A program made the position numbers and the translations under genes. Below the pieces are notes generated by a model. It ran no database searches and was not told where the DNA came from. It worked only from the letters and a program-made list of their open reading frames with translations. From Diadema setosum (lineage: Eukaryota > Echinodermata > Echinoidea > Diadematoida > Diadematidae): DNA of 64,000 nt. Shown here piece after piece: positions 45,931-56,860 of this stretch (positions are counted from its first letter, which is position 1; each line of letters begins with the position of its first letter). The stretch lies in NCBI RefSeq assembly GCF_964275005.1, contig NW_027307661.1, forward strand, positions 1 to 64,000, written 5' to 3'.

Positions 45931-46470
45931 TTACAAAAAAAAATCATTAAAAACTTCACCTATATCTATGGGGTCATCAATACGAACGACGTCCTCTTGA
46001 ATATAACTAGGTGCGTTATTATCAGTATTACGTTTCAACGCTCGGTTTGTCACCCTCCACGTACCCTTCACATCAAATTTACATTCGTCGAATTGATTCA
46101 TAAAATACATCCGTTTGGCTGACCGTAATGCAGAAGTGAGGATATTACGATACTGAGTATATCTGGACTTATTTGTAACTGTGGGTACTTTGCGATATTT
46201 ATGATAAAGTTTATTTTTCTTATTGATTGATTTTAAAAGTGATTTTGTAACCCATGGCTGCCGGGGTACTTTTTTATGATTTGAATTAGGGAATTTACGA
46301 CAAGGGATAGCAATATTCAGCTGAGTTATCAAAATATCTATAAAAATATCAAAAGATAGATTTACGTCATTTTGATTATATACAATCGACCAATCAACGA
46401 GTTTCAACCATTCTCTAAAACTATTCATGTTTGAGTCTGACATAACACGAAAACCGCAATTTTTATGCAC
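45931..46470 (-). pseudogene. LINE linker between endonuclease and RT
   Basis: 179 codons including REWLKLVDWSIVYNQNDVNL, PRQPWVTKSLLKSINKKNKL, YHKYRKVPTVTNKSRYTQYR and IDIGEVFNDFF. This is the basic linker (W-x-T-x-x-L then KNKLYHK) that in CR1/L2-like LINEs joins the endonuclease to the RT. Confidence 0.75.
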
Positions 46471-47192
46471 ATTGTCAGCAAGTCCAGAGGGTGGATACTA
46501 CCAATAAGTGCATACACAGGAAAATGATCAGAGATATCCGTAACAACAATACCAGATGAAATATCAGAAAATGACTTGTTAACAAATATATTATCTATTA
46601 AAGTAGAATAGAGGTCGGTGATTCTTGTAGGTCTTCTTATGAGAGGAATAAAAGACTTAGACAACAGTTGATTAAGAAACTCTTGACAATTATGATTACC
46701 ATAACTTAAAGGATTTAAATTAAAATCGCCCATAAGGAAACATGATCTATTCTTGAAATACTTATTCGACAAAATACCGTGGAGTAATTTACTAAATTCA
46801 GTAAATTAGAGTTTGATGGCCTATAAATTTCTCCAACAATTACATTTCCTTTATTATTTGGTGCTTTTATCTCAATGAAAATACTTTCAAAAAATTCTGT
46901 CATAAAACTGAACTCTTCTAATAACCGATGGTTTAGATTTTCTGTTACATAAAAACCAACTCCACCTCCTTTCTTGCATAATCTATTGTTTGTAATCAGT
47001 TTTAATCTATCAATATGAAACAATAAGGAGACACCTCCTGTAACCATGTTTCACTGAGGCCGCTGACACTATGTGTGAATTGTAATTCATCAATGAATAA
47101 GCGAAATTGATCAAAATGTTGGTTTGAGCTCCTAATATTAAAATGAGAAACAAAGATTTAATTTTGGTCCGAATTGGATAATGAAATGACAT
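46425..47192 (-). pseudogene. LINE endonuclease domain (frame-broken)
   Basis: Across frames: FNIRSSNQHFDQFRLFIDEL, GLSETWLQEVS (SETW, catalytic Glu), KKGGGVGFYVTENLNHRLLE, SIFIEIKAPNNKGNVIVGEI then YRPSNS, CFLMGDFNLNPLS (Asp/Asn), TRITDLYSTLIDNIFVN and DISDHFPVYAL (SDH, catalytic His). All active-site motifs remain, with at least two frame changes. It nicks genomic DNA for target-primed reverse transcription. Confidence 0.78.
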
Positions 47193-47403
47193 CTTTTTCT
47201 AAGCAGTAACTTGTAGAACACATGTGAGGTGGAATATCATTAGGATCAAAATCAAGTTTTAATTCATCGGTTTCTGTGGTTGAAGAAAAATTTAAGTCAG
47301 AATTATCACCGTTCTCATTATTTGTAATGGTTACAGAACTTTCACCTTCCAATGACTGAACATCTACAAAAGCATTACTCATATTCATTGTGATAAAACT
47401 CAA
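47158..47403 (-). pseudogene. LINE acidic N-terminal leader
   Basis: 81 codons, Ser/Asn/Asp/Glu-rich, with ELKLDFDPNDIPPHMCSTSY. The second LINE has a comparable leader (FELGVDPDDDLNSTVRECNY), which suggests the two are from the same clade. No named domain. Confidence 0.55.
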
Positions 47404-48340
47404 AGCAATTCATCCTATTTTCGTTGGGAAATGTAACAGAATGTAGAGCAATGTTGGACAAGCCATATTGCCGTTGACCTGGACACAAAATGGTAGAAGA
47501 CACGTAAACATGTTTGTCTTTGAGACATACATGCACCTGGACAGTTGATGCCGACATTGGAAAAACATGTTTATGCAAGAAGGAGGAAAAATACACCAGC
47601 GTGAATGCATGGAATTCGGAAATGCGAATAACAAGTGAACAATTAAGAAGTACGCGGGCACTGCAAATGCGAATGGAATGTGACACTAGGTGGGATAATG
47701 CATGAAACAATTTTCCAGAGGTAAATATGAGAACATAGGGATGCATAGGTTCAACTTGTGCGGATGACACTTCGGTACGTTCAATTAAAAATTGCAAACA
47801 TGTGACCTTCCTTAAGAGCAGACGTGCACATTTGGCGTTGCTAATGAATACAAGGATGAAACATTTAAACATCAATGCAGAGACAAACGAAAGAATAAGC
47901 ATGTACCACACTAGCTCTACCACAAAGAATATCAATCTACACATTTCTTTCGAATCATACGATATCGACAGCCAGCCCACCCTCTTCTCCCTCCTGCGAT
48001 TTACAATCGCAGAATTAAGTTTTAATCCATGATATAAAATAAATTATTAAAATCTAATTATCACAGTTTATGATAACGTTCATTATGTAGTACATAGCGG
48101 CATAAAAAAAGAAATATCACAACCCTCTCCAAACGAGGGACTCATTACATTATACCTTGTGCATGTCACATGAGTTTAAAAGATGGGGGAATATACTCCG
48201 GTAGCCGTGGAAGAAAAATGTACTATACAAATGCATGCCTTGAACACGCATGGTATGGGAGTCTTTCCTTTCTAAGAGGAGCAAAGCAGACAACGAATAC
48301 ATAATGCTAGTAACACGCAGTTATTAAACATTCAGTTAAT
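47404..48340. other. Probable LINE 5' region and flank, unassigned
   Basis: A 201-codon minus-strand frame (47,375-47,980) overlaps the LINE leader and extends upstream. It begins MGWLSISYDSKEMCRLIFFV, is hydrophobic and Cys/His-containing, and has no recognised domain. It could be LINE 5' UTR or an ORF1 relic. The remainder is AT-rich. Confidence 0.3.
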
Positions 48341-48560
48341 TGTTGCTTTAAATCACCCGAAAGCCTCCCAACCTACACACACAATACACGGAGTCGCAGC
48401 TAGGCCGCCAAACCCGCAACCCCCGCAAGCAAAGCCTGGTTCTAAAACAACATGGCGGTCGGTCTATTTCTTCGACCCGTAACCGATGCATATATCGGTA
48501 AAATATCAAAATACAATTTATCAATACAAAGTTATGATTCAATTCTTTTTCATTATTGTA
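48341..48560 (+). promoter_or_regulatory. Possible host promoter/first exon (weak)
   Basis: A local GC-richer patch with AAAACAACATGGCGGTCGGT at about 48,445. This good start context would encode MAVGLFLRPVTDAYI before a donor-like ATCG/GTAAAA at about 48,497. No further exon could be linked, so the call rests on composition, the ACATGGCGG context and the donor only. Confidence 0.2.
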
Positions 48561-49670
48561 ACAATAATAATGTGGGTATCATCATCACCTTTGTATACAA
48601 TTATAGCCAAAGAGTATAAAACAATAACACAGTGTATTGTTTTTATAGGAACTCAGAAATGGCAGAGTTTAAGTGCAAAATGCGTCAATGAAAAAGACGA
48701 AATAAATGAAAGGATATTACTCATGATATAGATTCCAGTCCGACGCAGCCTTTTCTTTCCATTTTAGCACAACCTGGGTTCCAGCGAGAAGTATTTTTGT
48801 AGAGACACCTTTCTGCTTTCGTAGGTCGTAGGTCATGTACACATTGCTACAAATTACCTTTTTTCTCAGTTGGTTTGGCACTTCACTTGTTTCCAAAGCG
48901 GCATAATGCATAAGTTTGCCAGACATAACAATTTATGGAATTCACTTTCAAAAAAAGAAAAAAAAGATGAACATGCATTTAGATCAGGGGATCAGAATAC
49001 TCTCATCAATTTATAATTTAGCAGGCATCCATTTCATTGTTTTGTATTGAATGCAGTGACAGCTTATTTCCTTTTATATTGAAAAATACAATTCTTGCTG
49101 TCAGGCGGATACTGACAAGTTTTAGATAAGGATCGCATGAATAATCATCACATCACAGATTCTTATCTCAGTGAATTTACAAACCAAAATGCCTGTTGGT
49201 ACAAATGACCTTATTCTGCTCATGCGCAAAATGGAATTACGAACTGGTTTATTTGTCGATCAGTTGCAAAGAAAAGAACTAGTTTTCACTTCTCACAAAT
49301 ATAGGATTTGAATTTATAACAGATTGTAAGCTTTTTTTGTAAACTTGTAGATAGGGTTTGATACTTCCATGTTTTGATTTAAAAAGACTTTCAACATTGT
49401 TCATCTTTACACACTGAGAATTACAATGCACTTACACACCTAAATCATCTTGGTATATATTCAAACATATTCAAGGTCTCTATGAGGAGTGAAGCTTTTT
49501 TTTACTCTTAAATGCATTCTTCTGTTGGGTTTATTCGTAAAATAGTTTATAACATTTAGTCATTTTACTATCTACAAATATTGAGCTTCTCTCAAGATAT
49601 TCAACACAAGATACAGTGCCATCAGAACAGTTGTATGTCATCAATTTGTGTCATCCTATGTTTAGTGGAC
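48561..49670. other. Non-coding stretch
   Basis: About 1.1 kb of AT-rich sequence, with no domain, repeat or conserved frame that I can identify. Confidence 0.5.
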
Positions 49671-49675
49671 ATAAT

Positions 49676-50045
49676 GTCACGCGAGTTACCGACATAAAGG
49701 CTCCCTACATTTTACCAGGTCATTGTAACTCAACTTTGATAGTGTTAATTTATGAGTCCTAACGCACTATCAATTAAAGGTAGGAGGACTTTTATCAAGA
49801 TTATCTAGTATGAGGAGATTTTCCAAAAAGATGTCTTTATAGAATTGACCATATCCTTTTTGTGTAACGCGAGTTACCGAAATTAAATGATTCAAGAATC
49901 CCAACATGTTTGTCCTGTAATTTTCTTTTTGGATTCATTTAGTTGGTGTATGATGAAAAAAAGTAACTTATAGATCCTACCAATTACAAAGTTATATGCA
50001 CATTATCCCACATAATATACCCATTATTTGTAATGCGAGTTACCG
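49676..50045 (+). repeat. Three copies of the GTAACGCGAGTTACCG motif
   Basis: GTCACGCGAGTTACCG at 49,676, GTAACGCGAGTTACCG at 49,864 and GTAATGCGAGTTACCG at 50,030, spaced 188 and 166 bp, all in the same orientation as the pair at 41 kb. Sequence between copies is not visibly repeated. Confidence 0.7.
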
Positions 50046-50402
50046 TGGAATTGCCCCCATGAAAAGTTCAACATCTAAAACATTATCACAATCCCGTGAT
50101 CATTCAAGTTTCAAGTTTATTCAAAGTTTCCACAATACAAAAATTACATAAGAACAATAATATGTAACAAGGAATACATTGTTGAATATATGCGATTTAA
50201 ACAATTTGCAGAATTGAATATAAATTGACAATGCATGTAGATGCATATATGTAAAGTGGAGGGGTCTTAGAAAAGCAAGCTTGTATAATAAGAACCCCTG
50301 GAAAGGCAAGTTAAGACATGTACAGTGACAGAGACATATAACAACTCACTACTATATACAAATATTAAAGCCATAGAATAATTCTAGTGGAATTCCTCAA
50401 TC

Positions 50403-50404
<2 letters not shown>

Positions 50405-50444
<40 letters not shown>
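50405..50444. repeat. (CA)n microsatellite
   Basis: About 20 uninterrupted CA units within the LINE 3' UTR. Confidence 0.95.
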
Positions 50445-50446
<2 letters not shown>

Positions 50447-50548
50447 CCTATGGAAATTTAAAGCAAAACATAATTGGCATTAGGCTATGTTACTCAATTG
50501 GAAAGCGATGAGATGAAGTCATGTATGTAGAATTTAAAAGGAGCAGCA

Positions 50549-50839
50549 TCAATGAGACTGAGAATATCGATGAAGCAAATACTTCCGAGCCAACACTTTA
50601 AATTTGGAAAAAGTGGTACTATCTTTAACATCTGAGGGTAACATGTTCCATTCTTTTATGCAAGACACATAAAAAGAATTTAGGGCAATACTGGTAGCTA
50701 CACGAGGTAGATGCAGAAGATTTTTCTGACGTGTATTATGGGAATGAACAACTGAGTTTTTGACGAACAAATCCAGAAATAAGGAGGGAGAACTGGACAT
50801 GTGAAGCTTGTACATGAATGCCAATGAGTTAAAAGACAC
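50549..50839 (-). pseudogene. LINE RT C-terminal tail
   Basis: 96 codons with HSHNTRQKNLLHLPRVATSI then FYVSCIKEWNMLPSDVKDST and FKVLARKYLL, the usual C-terminal block of CR1/L2-like ORF2 proteins (TRQ, then W-N-x-LP). It is in a different frame from the RT body, so one frameshift lies near 50,840-50,850. Confidence 0.78.
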
Positions 50840-50847
50840 TAACTCGT

Positions 50848-52410
50848 TTAGAGGTAAACAACACAGCTGTAAGAACTGGGGGCACTTGGCCTAGTAAAGA
50901 GTGAGCTTGTTATTAGCCTGATAGCTCTTTTTTGTACAATAAACAATTCATGAAGATGGCTGTTATAAGTATTACCCCAGGCAACATTACAATACATCAA
51001 GTGAGGCATTATGATGCTATTATACAGTGTAGTCAAGACACTTTTAGGAACAATACATTTTAGCTTATGCATCACACCAACACCCCGAGAAGCTTTTGAA
51101 CATACATTTAGTATGTGTTGCTTCCATGACAGAAATTCATTGATAGTAATACCAAGGAATAATACATTTTCGCTTGTAGCTACCTGATGTCCACCAATAA
51201 TGAGAGAAGAGGTGTTTAAAGGTATCCTCTTATTCCTCGTTCTGAAAATAACACATTGTGTCTTCTGAAGATTACGTGACAATTTATTACAAAAAAACCA
51301 ACGATAAAGTTTGTTAAGTTCTTCATTTGCGGAAGATATTAAACTGTACGCATCCTTGTGGGAGGACAGAAGACTTGTATCATCAGCAAACAGTGATGTA
51401 GCACTGATGATATCATTGATATAGATAAGAAATAATAGTGGGCCTAACACTGAGCCTTGAGGCATTCCACAATCAATGTGTGTGGAAAGCGATTTGGTCC
51501 CATTGACAACCACAAACTGCATTCGGTTTTGCAGATTGCTTTTGAACCAGTCTAAAGGAACTCCACGAATACCATAAGATTTAAGTTTGCTTATAAGAAT
51601 GTGGTGGTCAATGGTGCCAAACGCCTTGGACAAATCTAAGAAAATGCCTAGACAAAATTTCCCTTCATCAAGTGCATGAGCAACAATGTTAGTTAAATGC
51701 AATACACCCATACTGGTAGAAGAATATTTGCGAAAACCAAATCGCTTGGGAATCAAAATGCCTTCTACAGCTAAATAATTATTTACTCTTGAGCATACAA
51801 TCTTTTCTAACAATTTAGAAAATACAGGCAGCAAGGCAATGGGTGTGTAGTTTTCAATGTTTCTGTTATCACTTTTCTTATACACAGGAACTACTTTGGC
51901 AATTTTCATCTTGTCTGGAACTATTCCTTGCGACAGAGATTTATTAAATATGTCACACAATGGGACAGCAATGGTATGAATACACTCTTTGACAACCCTA
52001 GGAGCTATATTATCAGAACCTGATGACTTAGAGGATTTTAGTGATAAAGCTAGCATTATTATTTCAGATGCAGTAGTGGGCTTCAAAAATAAGGATTTGC
52101 TGTTTTTTGTAGGTTTCAAATAATCCTGAAAAGTAATGGATGTACTTGGGATCTTTTCACTTATCTTAGCAGCAATTCCTGCAAAATACTGATTGAAATG
52201 TTCAGCCTTTTGGGTATTTGTACTTAATGAAATATCACCATTATACATTTCTGAGGGAAGGTTGTGACATTTCCCCTTTCCGATCAATTTGTTTATTTGG
52301 AACCATGTTTTTTTGATATCCCCTTTTATATCATGGAATAGATTTCTAAAATATTTTTGGTTTGAAAAGTGCACAATATTTGTCAATTCATTCTTGTAAT
52401 CAACACCCAA
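50848..52410 (-). pseudogene. LINE linker and reverse transcriptase
   Basis: About 520 codons open (no ATG; the frame simply emerges at a TTG). RT blocks: SSKSSGSDNIAPRVVKEC, KIAKVVPVYKKSD, NYTPIALLPVFSKLLEKIV, FGFRKYSSTSMGV, GIFLDLSKAFGTIDHHILIS, CGMPQGSVLGPLLFLIYIND, SLFADDTSLLSS and FLGITINEFLSWKQHI. Three departures from consensus are visible: NYTP for NYRP, KAFGT for KAFDT, and about eight residues missing between YINDI and FADD. The catalytic Asp (FLDL, about 259) and FADD (about 341-344) remain. The frame joins directly to the endonuclease stub, so the distal endonuclease was deleted. Confidence 0.85.
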
Positions 52411-52857
52411 CTACAATATGCTTTTCCTTATCATCAACTTCAATAAAAATTGACTCATAACCAGGTTTACTACCAGGCAAATCGCACCGTAGCTTATAAT
52501 CGATGGAGTCTTTAATATATAAGGCAACACCACCACCAATGCTATCAGGTCTACAGAAGTTGATTAGGGAGTAACCTTGTAACTTGAATAAATTAGCATC
52601 AGTTGATGTCTTAAACCAAGTTTCAGAGACACCAATGAAAGAAAAATCATGGTGTAAACACTCAAGCAACACTTGCAAATTATCATGATTTTTAACAAGG
52701 CTCCTAGCATTTGTATATGAAGCATAGTAAAATTCTCATAAGGTTTGCTGCATGCAAGCTTTTCCTGAAAGTCATCACAACTTACATAATTACATTCCCT
52801 TACTGTGGAATTTAAGTCATCGTCAGGGTCAACACCCAGTTCAAAGTCATTGGGCAT
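52400..52857 (-). pseudogene. LINE leader and truncated endonuclease
   Basis: Leader MPNDFELGVDPDDDLNSTVR then ECNYVSCDDFQEKLAC. After a frame change: LLECLHHDFSFIGVSETWFK (SETW, catalytic Glu), NFCRPDSIGGGVALYIKD and YESIFIEVDDKEKHIVVG. The domain stops at the strand that should lead into Y-x-PP. The GDFN, D-x-I and SDH motifs are absent, so about 170 residues are missing. Confidence 0.8.
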
Positions 52858-52860
52858 TCA

Positions 52861-54940
52861 TGTTATTCAAAATCTAAACATGACAATCTGCATGTAGGCT
52901 CTTGAAAACAGCACAATGCTGCAAGAAAGGTAGACAGTATAAAAACGCTTGCATTAAAAAGGTTCATAGGTACACATACACACACAAGGACACACACACA
53001 CACACACACAATAACACAAGATATTTGCAAAAACTTCAATGAACAAACACATTAAAGGGACACAGTCCTCACGAAATTTAAAAACATATGTTGTTGTTGG
53101 TACCTCCAATGAACTACTTTCACCAAAAACAAACTTTAAAATCACCAAATAAGCTCGTACATTTTGGTTGAAAAAGTGTGACTCTGCATGGTGAATATGC
53201 TAATGAGCAAGTCTTGGCGGAGAGTCATACGTCGTCGATGCACAACTCTTCCCAGCCGTGTTCTGCTCGTTATCCGTACGCTCCCTAGTTTACCCGGATG
53301 CATGAAGACGTCGGTGGCTACTCCGACTCGTATTTGACATTGCTTCTACGTTGTGTGTGTGTGTGTGTGTGTTTGTGTGTGTGTGTATGTATTGTGTATT
53401 ATATTCGCACGTGTGGACGGTACAACTAGATGATAGATCTACGGTAGATACGCGTACGCACCCCGTACGCGGTTTGCCCTTCGCACTTTTCCAGTCTCAA
53501 GCGCAGCTGCAGCCCTACCTGTCGCCGCTCATGCATGTTCTATAGTACGTACACAGTGTACATATTTGTAGGTAGAAACGATACTACAGAGGCCTGCTAG
53601 TACACTACAGGGGCGACCGCATTCAGCGTCGTCTGGTCAGGCTATCTTACATCAGTAGTTTTGCTCGAATCGTGCAGAAAATTTCCCAGGAAAATCCTTT
53701 TTTCCGTCCCAGACCAACAAAAGTATCGTGAAAGGTGAGCTGTGTGGCTGGGAAATATCGGAACAACGATGCCGAACATAAGAAACTTAGGGCCGACAAA
53801 ATCTCGAAATCGTGTTGTGACCTACCTGTGCGTGGACAATTTGTGAAGCGATGTTTTTACGTGGACCGACAGGCTGTGGCCCTCGGTTATAAACCGAGAA
53901 AACTCCTGAAACCAGATGCAATCCTGACCATTTTCTCACATGAGTTATAAAACAGAAACACCTTGAGCATCGACTTCGAAGAGAACCGAGGGAAAAAAGC
54001 GTAGAGAGGTAAGGAAAGTGGCTAGCTATGTTTAATTTACCGTGGGCCTGCAGCCGGGGTTGGACTGCAGTACAGTGCCACTGAGCTAGCTGCTGCCAGT
54101 GCCGACTGGACATGCACGGCAAAGTGGAGCGAAATCATATCCCTACGACCCCTGTGTTTACCCTTCCCGGCTCGCGTCATATTTTTTTTTTTCGAGGAAA
54201 GGCGATTATCTGACTACTTACAGAAATACTGAGATACAAACAATATTTTCTTTGAAGAATTCGACTCTCTCATGCACAGGTTATCTTCGGTTTGAATGCC
54301 AAAATCGACTGGACGGAGTCGTGTGTACTGTGTATGTATACATTGGTATGCTAAGGATTTGCGCGCGAGAGTGGTTTCTACACTAAGAAGTATGCAACAC
54401 GGACGGAAGCTAGAAAACGGCCGTGCCTATTTGATGTCAAGTTCATGGTATATTTGGTTTAAAAATACATATACATTTATGTTTACAATATTAATTTTTC
54501 GTAAATTATATATATCTAAGCTTGAAATATTTTGTTTAAAATTATAAAACCACAAACTTTCACATTATATGATAAAATTGCAACTAATCATTTGAACACT
54601 TAAATTGGTTTTTAGAGGCACGGCTGTCAACTTGGTGAGTAGGGCATGCACTACGTAGCATCCTTTTGCCGGCTCTTTCACGATCGCTTGCAGGAATTAT
54701 TTTTCAAAAATCGCGTACGGAGACAATTTTTGATATCAAAGCGTATAAATTGGTGAAAGTTTATATTTTTTACTCTTCTTAATTATCAGTACAGTGAAAA
54801 TCTCAGGACTGCTTCCATTTAAAGGTAAAAGAGGCAATGTATAAAAACCTGGGGGCTTTCTGCCAGGAGAAATTGAATACTTACATGTACATGTATCCAC
54901 CCTATACTTACTATACTTATACATGTACATGTATCCACCC
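52861..54940. other. Mostly non-coding stretch
   Basis: Contains a CA microsatellite (about 52,976-53,010), a GT microsatellite (53,351-53,388) and a CpG-containing patch at 53,200-53,560 and 53,960-54,170. Several frames of 60-110 codons are open, but none shows a domain or convincing splice context. Confidence 0.45.
53351..53388. repeat. (GT)n microsatellite
   Basis: TTGTGTGTGT-type run with one interruption. Confidence 0.95.
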
Positions 54941-55074
54941 TACTGACTGTAACTAATAAATGAACAAGACCCATTAGTACAATGTCCCTTGTATACATGT
55001 AGGAGTGGCAAATAGTATTGAAATGTGAAATACCAATAATACAGTACTACGTAAAATTCAACAAAAATGTTGTA

Positions 55075-55338
55075 TTGCAACTGATTGACAAATTGCCCTA
55101 CATCGACGTAAATAAGCACTGAATTAATCAGTGTTTTAGTAGTAGCCATGATAAAAATCATGGGCGTACATACTCGAACAGGATTTGAACCTACGACCTC
55201 CTGATCACCGGACAGGCGTCATCTCCACTAGACCACCGAGCTTTCGCCCGAAAGCAAGTGTTGGTTCTGATCCTTATAGCACTGATTAATTCAGTGCTTA
55301 TTTACGTCGATGTAGGGCAATTTGTCAATCAGTTGCAA
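55075..55338 (-). mobile_element. tRNA-like SINE unit enclosed in ~65 bp inverted repeats
   Basis: On the minus strand: head GCTCGGTGGTCTAGTGGAGA from about 55,241, A box TGGTCTAGTGG (55,225-55,235), B box GGTTCAAATCC (55,181-55,191), then GTATGTACGCCCATGA and the 3' module CACTGATTAATTCAGTGCTT, ATTTACGTCGATGTAGGGCA, ATTTGTCAATCAGTTGCAA. That module occurs again, inverted, at 55,279-55,338. The head folds roughly like a tRNA (GCTCG pairs with CGAGT). Pol III transcription is expected from the two boxes. Not a functional tRNA: the position before the anticodon and part of the stem are non-canonical. Confidence 0.8.
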
Positions 55339-55345
55339 TGAAAAC

Positions 55346-55935
55346 AAAGGTCAAAGGTCAAAAGGTCAAGTAAAATGTTAAATTTTACTTTTTTCTCTGT
55401 ATCTTGGAAATTGTTCAAGGTATCTTTATGGAACAAAGTATGTATGCATGTACTAAGTGGCAGTGGTTATCTAGGGAATTTGGGGTTCATGTGGTCAAAG
55501 GTCAGGGGTCAAAGTTCAAGGGCAATACTTTTTAATTTTACTATTTTCCTTACATTTATGCAATGCCAGCAGGATTATTTTTTTTTAAACTTGATGTATG
55601 CATGTATAACCCACTAGAGATTCTCTGGGATTTTTTTTTTTTTTTGCCAAGAAGGTCAAAGGTCAAAAGGTCAAAGATCAAGTGAAAGTGCTGAACTTCT
55701 TTCTCCATATCTCGGAAGTGGCTCAAGTTATCTTTAAACTTAGTACATATATGTTCTGCTAGACATTGATTCTCTTATGAATCAAAGGCCAGATGAAAAT
55801 GATAACAATTTACTGTTCAATACAGAAATTGCACTTTTTCTCCATACCTTGACAATTACTCAAGTGCGTAAACTTATGAAAGGGTCAAAGTCGAAGTTAA
55901 AGTTCTTAAATCCCCAAATACATGCTCTCCAATTC
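55346..55935. repeat. ~150 bp tandem repeat rich in AGGTCA words
   Basis: Clusters CAAAGGTCAAAGGTCAAAAG (55,345), GTCAAAGGTCAGGGGTCAAA (55,493) and AAGGTCAAAGGTCAAAAGGT (55,652) are spaced about 150 bp apart. They are separated by a T-rich block and a phrase with CTTGATGTATGCATGTA or similar. A fourth eroded copy lies near 55,800-55,900. Confidence 0.75.
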
Positions 55936-56560
55936 ATCCAATTAGGTCAAGGAAGGTGAACATTTGATACATTTGTGACAAACATGTCATTTTACAGTGT
56001 AATATTTTGCCAATTTTGTGAAAATGTAATCACACATTGTCCACATGTACTATAGACCTATAAGGAGAATCATGCATTATGGCGGAGGCATACCAGTCGC
56101 CATAGCGACATTTCTAGTTCCTTCATATTCCACTATGCAACTTTTTGAGAACTTTGTCTTTGAAACAACAACAGCATCTTTCCAGAGATTGTTTTACATT
56201 CGCATCTTCACTTGGTCTCCTTCTTTGAGTAGAGAGAGCTTTTCTTTTTTTCGCTTCGATGAAAGTAATTTTACTGCACTTTTGTTTCTTGGTCAGCTTT
56301 GTGTGATGCGCCTTGAACAAGGCTAATACTAATAAAGAGGTCCGCAGCAAGTTATCGCTCTCAGATCAAGACATGGCTTTTTAATTGTGTGTTTTGTTTT
56401 TTTTTTTGCAACATTGTTGTGATGGTTTGGGTGCGATCTGCCAGGAATGGAGCGGATTGTCATGATGTGGTGATTTGGTCGAGTCTTGACAAATTGGGAA
56501 CTTGTCCGGGAAAATGAAGAGACAAGCCGTTTTTTTTTTTCGCATGTTTCATGCGGATTG
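55936..56560. other. Non-coding stretch
   Basis: No repeat or domain recognised. Short frames of 75-93 codons near 56,045-56,350 overlap on both strands and lack features. Confidence 0.45.
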
Positions 56561-56562
56561 TG

Positions 56563-56860
56563 GTGAGGAATCTCACGTTTGGTTATGCACATTTATTGTG
56601 TATAACATTTATGCTGTGTAGGTTTTGGTAGTCATTGACTGTGTTTGCATTTGTACATGTATAGGCTACATTTTGTGTGAAGGCCTAGTGCAGATTTTGG
56701 TGAGGATTCTCACGTTTGGTTGTGCACGTTGTGTATAACATCTATGTTGCATAGGTTTTTGGCAGTTATTGACTGTGTTTGTAGTTGTATAGGCTACATT
56801 TTGTGTGAAGGCCTAGTGCAGATTTTGGTGAGGATTTTCACGCTTTGAACGTTTGCCGTT
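56563..56860. repeat. ~130 bp tandem repeat, 2.3 copies
   Basis: GTGAGGAWTCTCACGTTTGG recurs at about 56,563, 56,700 and 56,828, each followed by TGTGTATAACATYTATG, ATTGACTGTGTTTG, TATAGGCTACATTTTGTGTG and AAGGCCTAGTGCAGATTTTG. Two good copies plus the start of a third. Confidence 0.85.

Larger units (their letters stand above)
44232..47403 (-). mobile_element. CR1/L2-like LINE, near full coding length, disabled
   Basis: A minus-strand element with, from 5' to 3', an acidic leader, an endonuclease, a linker and a reverse transcriptase, all identifiable but in changing frames. There is no RNase H. The 3' end beyond 44,274 is short and meets the inverted-repeat element. Layout and motif wording (FADDTNLF, VQKRAVRI) fit the CR1/L2/Crack group. 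Confidence 0.8.
50103..52860 (-). mobile_element. Second CR1/L2-like LINE, internally deleted
   Basis: The 3' end is marked on the plus strand by TTCAAGTTTCAAGTTTATTC at about 50,103, the complement of an AATAAACTTGAAACTTGAA tail. Going 5' on the minus strand come a ~440 bp 3' UTR containing an AC microsatellite, the RT, and a truncated endonuclease with leader. Length is about 2.75 kb against the 4-5 kb expected, mainly because the distal endonuclease is missing. Confidence 0.82.

Noticed and set aside
47514-47705. 63-codon plus-strand frame opposite the LINE 5' region
   Set aside because: No domain; it overlaps a longer minus-strand frame and lacks any supporting context.
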